Assembly (NCBI GenBank): GCA_019358985.1
Contig: JAHHIJ010000012.1
Coordinates: forward strand, 1-64,000
From: Tolypothrix brevis GSE-NOS-MK-07-07A
GTDB lineage: Bacteria > Cyanobacteriota > Cyanobacteriia > Cyanobacteriales > Nostocaceae
Direction of reading: 5' to 3'
DNA length: 64,000 nucleotides
Part shown: one piece after another, positions 29,519-38,759 of the stretch
Layout: every line of letters begins with the position of its first letter
Position numbering within the stretch: position 1 is the first letter of the stretch
Notes under the pieces: model-generated
Told to the model about the DNA's origin: nothing
Seen by the model: the letters and a program-made list of their open reading frames with translations, nothing else
The model's database searches: none
Translations under genes and position numbers: made by a program

Positions 29519-29725
29519 CAGCCTAAGAAGGCTGGGAACCCATGCCGGGAGGCTCTGCCTCCAGGGGCTTGACTAGAGGCAGAGCCTCTCTAAGTCTGTT
29601 CCCAGCCCGGAGGCTGGGAACGAGACTACACAATAGTTCGGATTTATCTTCGTGCCATTCAAGACTGATTGCCCAGGGAAATATCCTTTTATAGAACCCC
29701 GGTTTCTTCAAGAAGTCGGGAATCT
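29519..29725. repeat. Cluster of dispersed palindromic repeats
   Basis: Contains two arms CAGCCTAAGAAGGCTGGGAA and CCCAGCCCGGAGGCTGGGAA around GGCAGAGCCTCTC-type palindromes, followed by AACCCCGGTTTCTTCAAGAA. The CCGGTTTCTT motif recurs at 31925-31975. Intergenic, no gene seen. Confidence 0.6.
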
Positions 29726-29738
29726 AAATACCCACGAC

Positions 29739-31811
29739 TTAAGCTGATTTTTTTATTTCCATTGATTGTTGTTTAGCAGCTACAGGTTGAAGCTGCTCTT
29801 GTAACCAAGTAGTAAAAAGTTCATTCAGCAACTTCTGTTTCACTGTTTCGTCTAATTTGGCTGGTAACAGTTTTTCTAAGCGGACAATTATCCACCATTC
29901 ACCAATGCGAGTTGGAGGTGATAACTCACCTGGCTGATTGATGGTGAGGATTTGGGCTAATTTGGGATGGGGTGATGAAAGCGGAACTGGACCCATTAAA
30001 CCGCCAGTAGAAACTTCTGAACCTTCAGAATATTGTCTTGCTAATTCTGCAAAAGGTTGTTCGTTTTCTAACAGGCGAAAATAAATTTCCCGTGCCAAAT
30101 CTGCATCTTTCAGTCGAATTAGGGAGTAAATAACTTGGTCAAGTTGTTGTTTACGTTGACGGAAGTAGGGTTCTAACTTATTACCCCAAGTCGCTGTTTG
30201 AAACTTCTCAATTCTGAGTTTCCGAGTTGCTAAGTTGGTTAATTGTGCTTCCGTTAATCCTTGCTGTTGTAACCAATTTTGGCGGATAGTTTCAGATGTT
30301 AATTGATGTTGTTGACAAAACTCCTGGTGACATTTGGCTGACTCCTCATCCGTACAGGTAAAGGGCGCGATCGCCTGATCAATTACAAGCTCTTGTTTAA
30401 ACTTAGGTAACATTTGATACTGAGTTAGCAATGGCACTATTTCTTCGGCTGTCACCTTGCGATTGTTAAGCTGTAAAACTTCCATAGATGTCTCTATGCT
30501 TGTTTTGGATTCTTGGTACTTACCGTTAGCCCCATTACCTGTAATTAAAGATACAATTGGATCGATTGGAATAACGCTACTTGGGAGTACTAATCTAGTA
30601 TGCTCTTCCTGCTGTTGTATCCATTCCAAGTGTTTGGGTAATAAAACTGACAAATTATAGTATTTTTCAATGGTTTCTCTGCCTTTAGCGCGAATTTGTG
30701 CCATTTTATCAGGATGGTTCAATGCTTCCTCAATGCGATCGCATATTTCCTGGGGTGAGAAAAAGTCTGCTAACAAGCCATTTACCCCATCTTGAATGAC
30801 TTCCATCACAGGAGCAGTTCTCGAAGCTACCACCAAACAACCCGTACAAAGGGATTCCAGTAACGACCAAGATAAAACAAAAGGACGGGTTAAATAAACA
30901 TGAGCGCTTGATGCTTGGAGAACTTGGAGATATTCTTCGTAGGGTAGCCAACCTGTAAAATGGATGCGACTTTGATCAATGGGGAATTTATCCAGCATCA
31001 CATCTTTATAGGTTTTACCATCAGCCAGTTTTTTCCCATAAGCTACCCGATTTTCCCCTACAACCACCACATGACAATTTGGTCGTCGCTGCTGGAGTAA
31101 AGATACAGCCTCCATAAACTGGGGAAAACCCCGATAAGGTTCCATACCCCTTGTAGCGTAAGTGACAATTTCATTCACATGGGAAAGGTCGAGTTTTTTG
31201 CTTGCTAGAACTAGCTTTGCGCCCGATTTTGGGCGGAAAAACTCAGTATCAACCCCATCATGCAGAACATTAAGTTTACCTTGAAAATCTGAAGGAAACT
31301 GTTGACGCTGCCAATAGGTTGGAGACAAACCGCGATCGCAACTATATAAATCTTGCAAAATTGGCGCATTCTTGATGCGAATCCGGGCTTCATCGTCATA
31401 ACTCAGAGGTTCACTAGGGTCAAAATCAGCATCGGAACCATGAGCGTGATAAAACCACTCGAAATAACATAAAAATTTAGCTTCAGGAAAAATATCTTTA
31501 ATAAATAAAGTTGGACCCCAACCCGAATGACCATAAACCACATCAGGTACAAATCCCTTAGCTTTTAGCTGCTCTGCCATCCTAAACACAGCTTGACCTT
31601 GAAGAACAGCATTTTCCAAAGGTCTCACATAGTGGTGAGTTTCCGGTCGAGCTTCCCGTTTTGCCTGATAAAAAACCTTGTTAACACCAGGTAAACTTCC
31701 TTCACGACGAATGGTACCAAAAAAAACTTGGTTACTACTGTCTTTGGCTAAAGCTGTGGCTACATGCCTAAACTGAGCCGGAAAATTGGGGTGTAAAAAT
31801 AATATTCGCAT
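29739..31811 (-). CDS. Glycosyltransferase fused to parvulin-type prolyl isomerase
   Basis: About 690 residues from ATG 31811 (MRILFLHPNFPAQFRHVATA); a longer 5' frame reads through repeat DNA. Residues 1-~400 are a GT4 glycosyltransferase: FPAQF glycine-poor loop, VPDVVYGHSGWGPTLFIKDI, then VTYATRGMEPYRGFPQFMEA, HVVVVGEN and the donor motif SLLESLCTGCLVVASRTAPV. After a ~70-residue linker, residues ~475-680 are an SurA/PpiC-like unit: helical arm (FKQELVIDQAIAPFTCTDEE, LRIEKFQTATWGNKLEPYF) and parvulin core (ARQYSEGSEVSTGGLMGPVP, PGELSPPTRIGEWWIIVRLE). Stand-alone PPIases of this kind accompany type I exporters in cyanobacteria; fusion to a glycosyltransferase is unusual. Stop position and domain order are clear; no frameshift seen. 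Confidence 0.8.
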   Translation of the reverse strand: MRILFLHPNFPAQFRHVATALAKDSSNQVFFGTIRREGSLPGVNKVFYQAKREARPETHHYVRPLENAVLQGQAVFRMAEQLKAKGFVPDVVYGHSGWGPTLFIKDIFPEAKFLCYFEWFYHAHGSDADFDPSEPLSYDDEARIRIKNAPILQDLYSCDRGLSPTYWQRQQFPSDFQGKLNVLHDGVDTEFFRPKSGAKLVLASKKLDLSHVNEIVTYATRGMEPYRGFPQFMEAVSLLQQRRPNCHVVVVGENRVAYGKKLADGKTYKDVMLDKFPIDQSRIHFTGWLPYEEYLQVLQASSAHVYLTRPFVLSWSLLESLCTGCLVVASRTAPVMEVIQDGVNGLLADFFSPQEICDRIEEALNHPDKMAQIRAKGRETIEKYYNLSVLLPKHLEWIQQQEEHTRLVLPSSVIPIDPIVSLITGNGANGKYQESKTSIETSMEVLQLNNRKVTAEEIVPLLTQYQMLPKFKQELVIDQAIAPFTCTDEESAKCHQEFCQQHQLTSETIRQNWLQQQGLTEAQLTNLATRKLRIEKFQTATWGNKLEPYFRQRKQQLDQVIYSLIRLKDADLAREIYFRLLENEQPFAELARQYSEGSEVSTGGLMGPVPLSSPHPKLAQILTINQPGELSPPTRIGEWWIIVRLEKLLPAKLDETVKQKLLNELFTTWLQEQLQPVAAKQQSMEIKKSA

Positions 31812-31911
31812 GGTAGATGCCGATGGTAGATGCCGATTGAAAGATTGCAAAGATTTTTCTCTTACTCTTCCATTTAGGAGAAACAAGAGATTAATATGAT
31901 TAGGACTTACG

Positions 31912-31990
31912 CAGGACGAATCTAGAAACCCAGTTTCTTCTTAAAATGATGAATTTTCCCTAGAAACCCGGTTTCTTTGCGTAAGCCTTG
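31912..31990. repeat. AGAAACCCGGTTTCT hairpin repeat
   Basis: TAGAAACCCAGTTTCTTCTT and TAGAAACCCGGTTTCTTTGC are two tandem copies of a common cyanobacterial palindrome, framed by GGACTTACGCAG and TGCGTAAGCC, themselves inverted repeats. Located between the RTX and glycosyltransferase genes. Confidence 0.65.
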
Positions 31991-32115
31991 ATAATCTGGT
32001 TCCGAAGAGTAGCAAAAGCGAATTCCCACAACGCTGCTACCCTCCGGTTTTGGGCAAGCTATCAAGTTGATGTTACTTGGCTGTCACCAAGCACACCTAC
32101 TTGATAGTCCATTTC

Positions 32116-33759
32116 TTAAACAACAAAATCTGTTACATCGAGGGTGAAGGCGGTTGCCGAATTAATAGTAGCGACTTTTTCTGTGAAGTCAGGTAATCCC
32201 GATTCACTGTTGACAACGCTGATAGTAACGCTGGAAGTACCGTTGCCTGCGATAATCAGATCGTTAAAGTTGAATACGCCAGTACCGTACTCTAACTCGA
32301 TGAGGTCGATACCATCCTGGAAGCCATTGATGATGTCACCAGGAGGATTAAAGATTGGGTCTGAAGGATCTTGAACATAGCCAGTAGCTGCCAACAGGAA
32401 TAAGTCATTACCAGCTCCACCATTTAAGATATCAGCAGCAGCTTGACCTTCCAGGTCTTCTCCACCAGTCAGGGTGTCATTACCTGCACCACCTAAAACG
32501 CGGTCAACACCAACACCACCGTTGAGGAAGTCATCACCAGCTTCACCATTGAGGGAGTCGTTACCAGCTTGACCTAAGATGGTGTCATTGCCGCCTCCAC
32601 CATACAAGGAGTCATTGTCTTCACCACCATCGATGAAGTCAGCATCAATACCGCCCTGGATGGTTTCTAAACCAGCACCACCAAAGAAGGTAGTAGGACC
32701 ACTGACATCACTGAGGACATCATTGCCCGCACCACCATCAAGAACGTCAGTACCAGCACCACCACTGAGGGTGTCATTACCGTCGCCACCACTGAGGGCA
32801 TCATCACCATCTCCACCAATGAGGTTATCATTGCCACCCTCACCATTAAGGGTGTCATTACCAAGTCCACCATCAAGTAAGTCATCACCTTCCCCACCAC
32901 TGAGGGTGTCATCACCATCTCCACCATTGAGGGTGTCATTGCCGCCAGTCGTGGCTAAGGGGTCATCACCTTGGAGAAGATCATTACCAGCTAGACCATT
33001 GATGATGTCGTTACCAGCTCCGCCCTCAAGGACATCACCTTCAACTAAGCTTGTACCACCAACTATGGAGTCATTACCTTCTCCACCGTCAACAGCATTT
33101 TTGCCATCAGGGTTATTGGCAACAGTCAGGGTGTCATTACCAGCTCCACCACTCAAGCTGTCTTCAAATCCTCCAAAAATCCAGTCATCTCCATCACCAC
33201 CATTGAGATCGTCTTTGCCATCAGCGACATCGGTAGCGTTGTCACCGCCAAAAAGAGTATCATTTCCAGCGCCACCATCAAGGGTGTCCTCTCCCGCACC
33301 GCCATATAAGCTGTCGGCACCGTCTCCACCATTCAGGTTATCGCTACCAGCTTCACCGTAGAGCCATTCAATACCAGGTACACCATTAACTACACCATTA
33401 GCTCCACCATTTAGGATATCTTCCTCATCACCGCCATATAACCTGTCGGTACCGTCTCCACCAAGTAGTTCGTCCTTGCCGCCTTCACCTCTGAGGGTGT
33501 CATTACCTGCACCGCCATCTAGTAAGTCTTCTTCATCACCACCAAATAACCTGTCGTTACCGGCATCACCTTTGAGGGTATCCTTACCAGCATTTCCATA
33601 GAGCGTGTCAGCACCATTTCCACCATTTAGTTCGTCTTCTTTGTCAGCACCGTTGAGGATGTCATTACCATTAAGACCAAATATCTGATTCGTTAGGTTT
33701 GCAACACCTGTAAGATTGTCTGGACCGTTAGTGCCGGTAATTACATTGTCAAATGCCAT
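32116..33759 (-). CDS. RTX calcium-binding secreted protein
   Basis: About 547 residues from ATG 33759 (MAFDNVITGTNGPDNLTGV), preceded by TTCAGGGA as ribosome binding site; a 21-codon 5' extension exists but lacks a signal. Almost the entire protein consists of GGxGxDxLx nonapeptide repeats in irregular blocks (GGDGTDRLYGGDEEDILNGG, GGAGNDTLTGG), with no pentapeptide section, unlike the other two RTX genes. The final ~90 residues (DGIDLIELEYGTGVFNFNDL to TLDVTDFVV) form the type I secretion signal, ending in VTDFVV like the VDATDFIF of the hybrids. It binds Ca2+ extracellularly by family rule. First gene on the minus strand, divergent from the exporter. Confidence 0.9.
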   Translation of the reverse strand: MAFDNVITGTNGPDNLTGVANLTNQIFGLNGNDILNGADKEDELNGGNGADTLYGNAGKDTLKGDAGNDRLFGGDEEDLLDGGAGNDTLRGEGGKDELLGGDGTDRLYGGDEEDILNGGANGVVNGVPGIEWLYGEAGSDNLNGGDGADSLYGGAGEDTLDGGAGNDTLFGGDNATDVADGKDDLNGGDGDDWIFGGFEDSLSGGAGNDTLTVANNPDGKNAVDGGEGNDSIVGGTSLVEGDVLEGGAGNDIINGLAGNDLLQGDDPLATTGGNDTLNGGDGDDTLSGGEGDDLLDGGLGNDTLNGEGGNDNLIGGDGDDALSGGDGNDTLSGGAGTDVLDGGAGNDVLSDVSGPTTFFGGAGLETIQGGIDADFIDGGEDNDSLYGGGGNDTILGQAGNDSLNGEAGDDFLNGGVGVDRVLGGAGNDTLTGGEDLEGQAAADILNGGAGNDLFLLAATGYVQDPSDPIFNPPGDIINGFQDGIDLIELEYGTGVFNFNDLIIAGNGTSSVTISVVNSESGLPDFTEKVATINSATAFTLDVTDFVV

Positions 33760-35538
33760 AAATAAAAATCCCTGAATTTCAAAACAAAAATTGTGGTAGT
33801 TAGCTTGAATGTGCGGATGCACAATTCAAAGTTCAAAGTCATTTGTTGTCATTCTCACTACTCGCCCCCCTCAAATTTTAGAGAGGGGCATCAAAGACAT
33901 AGTGAGAACAAATAACACACTTTTAGTAAAGTCAGTAACTGAAGTTGTAATCTTAGTATTCATTTCGATTAGATATAGGCTGAGAAATTAATTATGTATT
34001 ACCTCTTGAAGTCTTGAAGCATACATTGGGATCAAAATGTTGCCAATTTGGCAGAAGCTATGGTAATCTTAAAGATTCAATGAAGTTAAAGATCGAATAA
34101 ATATCCTAGCTTCACAAAAACAAAGTAAGTTAACCATGACTTATACCGTTTCTTTATGAAGATGCGCCTAATGAGTGCCCACGCAGGTGGGCTTTGTTTG
34201 TATAGCCCCAGGCTTATAGCCTGTTCGCGCAGCGTGCGCTCGGCGCAGGGTGAATAAAGCGCAACCTCACATAGAATTGGTATTACTATTTGAATAGTTC
34301 AGTCAAACCAAATACCTTCCCCAAAAAGTCAAAACCTAGATGTGTTTCTTATTCTTCGCATTTATGTCAGATACGCAACCCCTTCAGCAAGTGTTTACAC
34401 TGCCGGCGCTGTACCTGCATTAAATTTTTGATTATCGATACCTTACCTTCCCCAAAAAGTCAAAACCTAGATGTGTTTCTTAATTCTTCGCATTTATGTC
34501 AGATACGCAACCCCTTCAGCAAGTGTTTACACTGCCTGCGCTGTACCTGCATTAAATTTTTGATTACCGATACCTTAACAAACTTAAATCCCCTTACTAC
34601 TTTTTTCAAAACTAAGATATATGGTTACTTTATTCTCTACTCAGAGAGATTTGCATAACCAAAATATCCCACATTTGTCTGTTGGCACATCAGGACGATA
34701 CATTTTACACCATCCGATATACCCTACAAATGGGTAAATTTATTCGTTTGAAATAGTCTAGATTTTTACCTTTTTAATTTGGGCAAAAATTGCTTAGACA
34801 GCCGTTACTAGCACAAAGGGAGTCAGGGGGAACTTAAAGTTGTTTTTTCTATAATCTAGAATATACTTGCCTTGACTTGGCTTGTCAATCCAATAAAGAT
34901 GAGAGTTTTCTCATAAATCAAAATAATACCTGACAACTTTTAATTTACAGGTATTTTTGTTACAAAAACTAATTATAGATATTTAGACAAAAAGAAGTAA
35001 TTATATTAACTAAGTATTTAATAAATATCAAAAGGCAAAAAGTCTTTAAATATACAGTATTAATCTAAATATTTAGTAACAAGCTAGTGTTAGATAATTA
35101 GCCATAAATCTTGATATATCCTATTTTGTGAAAATCCATGTCTGCTGATATCTAAAAATACGGAAGTATAAACTGTTGCATATGCCTATGGTTGAGATAA
35201 ATCTTCATACTGACAATTATACGAATCAAATAATCTAGCCTATTGTATTAGTTGCGCCTATAGCTGGGTTTGATCCCTCACCGTATAATTAACTAGATGA
35301 GTAGCGCATACTTTTGTTTTAGCCTCCCAGCGTAATTTCATGTTACTACTAGGTCATCTTCCTAAAGTCATAAAAATAGCATATTGTAAATCAATCCTAA
35401 GATAGATGATTTATTATTTAATTCGTACATCTAATACATAATAGTCATACCAAATACAAACCTTAAAAGTTCCTTCCTCGCCTACTTACAGACCCCAAGT
35501 CCAAACTCATTTCAATAAAATACAGTCGTAAAATTGGT
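33760..35538. other. 1.8-kb AT-rich divergent intergenic region
   Basis: No convincing gene. It contains a GCCCACGCAGGTGGGCTTTG hairpin near 34158, a GTTCGCGCAGCG repeat near 34224, and the 131-bp tandem duplication at 34313-34575. The right half (34600-35538) is AT-rich without ORFs and must hold the promoters for the RTX gene and the exporter operon; no clear -10/-35 sequence stood out. Confidence 0.5.
34313..34575 (+). repeat. Tandem duplication, 131-132 bp unit
   Basis: Two adjacent copies, 34313-34443 and 34444-34575, starting TACCTTCCCCAAAAAGTCAA and ending GATTATCGATACC or GATTACCGATACC. Differences seen: one extra T in the second copy and about three substitutions. The reading frame that spans both copies is not conserved between them because of the 1-base indel, which argues against coding. 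Confidence 0.9.
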
Positions 35539-38500
35539 ATGTCTGTTTCTACGGATTTTTTTGCAAACTTTATTACCAAACTTGAAGGTTTTGACCAATT
35601 ACCAAGTGAGGTAGTCGCTGATTTATTAGAAGATTCTCATCCTATTCGCTATCGTGTAGGTCAGAGGATTCTCGGAAAAGATATAATACCAGATCGCATC
35701 ACCATCATTTATGAGGGAAGGGTTCGCTTATTAGCACATGATCCCCGCACTCAAGTTCCAACAACTTTAAGATTTCTTGAATCTGGAGATGTTTTAGGTG
35801 AAGTTAGTGTGTTGCGATCGCTTGGATGTGAAACTGCGATCGCATCCAGCGAAGTGACATGTTTGACATTCGATTCTAGTAAATACTTGGATTTACTTTC
35901 CAGATATCCAGCTTTTGGAGAAGTTCGCAAAAGTCGCTGTCACTTACTGGAAATATTTGATATTCTGGGTGTGCAAAAAGAGATCACAGCAAATGCTGGA
36001 GTAAATCTGAAGGAACTCGCTCAAAATGCATTGTCACGAGCAACAGTACATTATTTACAATCGGGAAAAACTTTACTGAGTCAATTAGATAGTAAATTAG
36101 ATAGTAAAAGAGTTTGGTTTGTTAGTAGTGCAACCATCAAAAATTTATCTCCTGGTTCTCCGATAGAACTACTCAATGGTGAACAACAATTTGAGGTTAC
36201 AGGAAAACATCCAACACGTTTAATTGGTTTATATCCATCAGATTTATTAATCCCAAATAACAATTACCAACCGCATCAGTTCCAAGATCATCACAGCAGC
36301 AGATTAGATGAAATCGAGATTCCCTACGCATCAGCAGAAGAATCAACCAGAAATTTCACAACTGTAGATAATAACCGGAAAATAAAATATCCTTTCTTCC
36401 ACGGTAAGGGACAGTTAGATTCTGCGATCGCTTGTTTTCAAATGGTATCAAAACATTTGCAAATGCCATTTAGACGAGAAATCGTGAATCGTGTTTTCAA
36501 TGAAAACAATAAACGTCAAGGAAGCATATCTTTTCAGCTTTGTGCTTATCTGGCAGAATTAATCGGATTGAAAGCACAACTAATTGATGTATCTTTAACT
36601 TTAAATAGCATCACCCGAATCCCCACACCTGCTTTAATTCGTTATGAAGAGAACTTTGTAGTTTTATATGAAGCTAACGAAAAAGTTATAGTTTTAGGAA
36701 TACCATCTGAAGGTATTCAGCGTTTCAAACCCAAACAAATACTTGCTCAATTAGAAGCTCAATTAGAGGTAGAAGAAACTAATTCTCAACCTCGAATCAG
36801 AGTATTATTACTTAATCCAACTAAAACCACACCCAAAGAGCGCTTTGGTTTAGAGTGGTTTACCCCCTATCTATTGCGCTACCGTCGGGTACTAATAGAA
36901 GTCTTTTTGGCTTCATTTTTTGTCCAACTGGCAGCATTAGCAAATCCTCTAATTATTCAGATCATTATTGACCAAGTAATTGTCCAAAATAGTGTTAAAA
37001 CTTTGCATATTTTTGGAACTTTACTACTAGTTGTTGGTTTTTTTGAAGTTGTCCTCACCACACTCAGAACCTATCTATTTGTTGATACCACCAACCGCAT
37101 AGATATGGGATTAGGGTCAGAAATAATTGATCACTTACTCCGTTTACCTTTAAGTTATTATCAACGTAGACCAGTAGGAGAACTATCTACCCGGATTAAC
37201 GAATTAGAAAATATCCGTAAATTCCTAACAGGTACAGCTTTAACTGTAGGTTTAGATGCTCTATTCTCGGTGATTTATATCATCGTCATGTTATTTTATA
37301 GCTGGCAACTAACCCTAGTAGGTTTAGCAACCATACCTATATTTATCATTTTGACTGCTATTTCCTCCCCCATAGTGAGGAAGCAGTTACGCGAAAAAGC
37401 CGAAAGAAATGCGGAAACACAATCATACCTAGTTGAGGTAATTTCTGGAATTCAAACAGTCAAAGCTCAAAATATTGAATTGCGATCGCGTTTCTCTTGG
37501 CAAGAGCGTTATGCTAATTACGTATCAACTGGCTTTAAAACTGTCATTACTTCCACCCTAGCAAATTCTACAAGTAATTTTCTCAATAAACTCAGTAGTT
37601 TACTAGTATTGTGGATGGGAGCATATTTAGTAGTTCAGGGAGACTTAACTTTAGGAGAATTAATTGCTTTTCGGATTATTTCTAGTTATGTCACCAGTCC
37701 GATCTTACGTCTAGCACAACTTTGGCAAAGTTTCCAAGAAACCGCTTTATCATTAGAGCGTTTAAGCGATATTGTTGATACACCACAAGAAGCAGAAGAA
37801 GACCGTAATAATATTCCCTTACCTGCCATTTCTGGTAAAGTTCGTTATGAAAATGTTTACTTCCGCTTTAAAAGTGATGGTCCTCTACAACTTTGTAATG
37901 TTAGTCTGGATTTTGAGAGCGGTGAGTTTATTGGTATTGTCGGACAAAGTGGTGCCGGAAAAAGCACTCTGACAAAACTTTTGATTCGATTATACGAGCA
38001 AGAGTCTGGTAGAATTTTAATCGATGGATATGATATATCCAAAGTTGAACTATATTCACTCCGACGACAAGTGGGCTTCGTCCCCCAAGATACACTCTTG
38101 TTTGAAGGTACAATTCAAGAGAATATTGCTCTGACAAACCCTGATGCAACAACAGAGGAAATTATCGAAGCAGCTAAAATTGCAGCTGCCCATGATTTTA
38201 TCATGGACTTACCTAACGGGTACAATACTAAGGTAGGTGAACGTGGAGGTTCCTTATCTGGTGGGCAACGACAGAGAATAGCGATCGCACGTTCTGTTTT
38301 ACAAAGACCAAAATTATTAGTCTTAGATGAAGCAACTAGTGCATTAGACTATATCACAGAACGACAAGTTTGTCTGAATTTAGCCAATGCATTTAAAGAT
38401 AGTACGGTCTTTTTCATTACTCACCGCTTGAATACTGTCAAACACGCAGATAAAATCGTTGTCATGGATTCTGGAAGGGTAATTGAGCAAGGAACCCATC

Positions 38501-38565
38501 ATGAATTAATGGCAATGGAAGCTCATTATTCCTACCTCTATAATCAGCAAGAAATGAACTTGTAA
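35539..38565 (+). CDS. Type I secretion ABC exporter with cyclic-nucleotide and C39-like domains
   Basis: A 1008-residue fusion in order: cyclic-nucleotide-binding-like domain (~15-150; ITIIYEGRVRLLAHDPRTQV, ESGDVLGEVSVL), a linker, a C39 peptidase-like domain (~285-420; GKGQLDSAIACFQMV), six membrane helices (~440-720) and a nucleotide-binding domain with Walker A GQSGAGKST (~801), signature LSGGQRQRIAIARS (~906), LLVLDEATSALD and ITHR. In true C39 enzymes the helix start carries a D-C-G catalytic cysteine; here the spot reads S-A-I-A-C, so the catalytic cysteine is missing or displaced. A degenerate C39 domain is the rule in RTX exporters (HlyB type). Energises export of the RTX proteins encoded divergently. 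Confidence 0.9.
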   Translation: MSVSTDFFANFITKLEGFDQLPSEVVADLLEDSHPIRYRVGQRILGKDIIPDRITIIYEGRVRLLAHDPRTQVPTTLRFLESGDVLGEVSVLRSLGCETAIASSEVTCLTFDSSKYLDLLSRYPAFGEVRKSRCHLLEIFDILGVQKEITANAGVNLKELAQNALSRATVHYLQSGKTLLSQLDSKLDSKRVWFVSSATIKNLSPGSPIELLNGEQQFEVTGKHPTRLIGLYPSDLLIPNNNYQPHQFQDHHSSRLDEIEIPYASAEESTRNFTTVDNNRKIKYPFFHGKGQLDSAIACFQMVSKHLQMPFRREIVNRVFNENNKRQGSISFQLCAYLAELIGLKAQLIDVSLTLNSITRIPTPALIRYEENFVVLYEANEKVIVLGIPSEGIQRFKPKQILAQLEAQLEVEETNSQPRIRVLLLNPTKTTPKERFGLEWFTPYLLRYRRVLIEVFLASFFVQLAALANPLIIQIIIDQVIVQNSVKTLHIFGTLLLVVGFFEVVLTTLRTYLFVDTTNRIDMGLGSEIIDHLLRLPLSYYQRRPVGELSTRINELENIRKFLTGTALTVGLDALFSVIYIIVMLFYSWQLTLVGLATIPIFIILTAISSPIVRKQLREKAERNAETQSYLVEVISGIQTVKAQNIELRSRFSWQERYANYVSTGFKTVITSTLANSTSNFLNKLSSLLVLWMGAYLVVQGDLTLGELIAFRIISSYVTSPILRLAQLWQSFQETALSLERLSDIVDTPQEAEEDRNNIPLPAISGKVRYENVYFRFKSDGPLQLCNVSLDFESGEFIGIVGQSGAGKSTLTKLLIRLYEQESGRILIDGYDISKVELYSLRRQVGFVPQDTLLFEGTIQENIALTNPDATTEEIIEAAKIAAAHDFIMDLPNGYNTKVGERGGSLSGGQRQRIAIARSVLQRPKLLVLDEATSALDYITERQVCLNLANAFKDSTVFFITHRLNTVKHADKIVVMDSGRVIEQGTHHELMAMEAHYSYLYNQQEMNL

Positions 38566-38759
38566 TTCTGATTGTTTTAGATTTAATCACTAACAGTTAA
38601 TAGTGCATGTTTATGATGATTAGTAATACCAATTATATTGAACAATGCACTTAATCAAACCTTCTTGATTCGCGTTTCTGCGTAAAAAATAACCTCTGTC
38701 TCCCGTCTTGTCATAACGACAATTTTCAACACCGACCTACTTAATATTTTCCTACTATC

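Noticed and set aside
32579-33361. 260-codon plus-strand frame
   Set aside because: Antisense of RTX repeats, low-complexity Pro/Ser composition.
34313-34575. Possible CRISPR array
   Set aside because: Only two copies of a long 131-bp unit with no spacers; it is a tandem duplication.
34290-34658. 122-codon frame
   Set aside because: Spans the tandem duplication and is not preserved between copies because of the indel.
35539-38565. Bacteriocin-type exporter with active C39 protease
   Set aside because: The cysteine context is degenerate and the neighbours are RTX proteins without double-glycine leaders.
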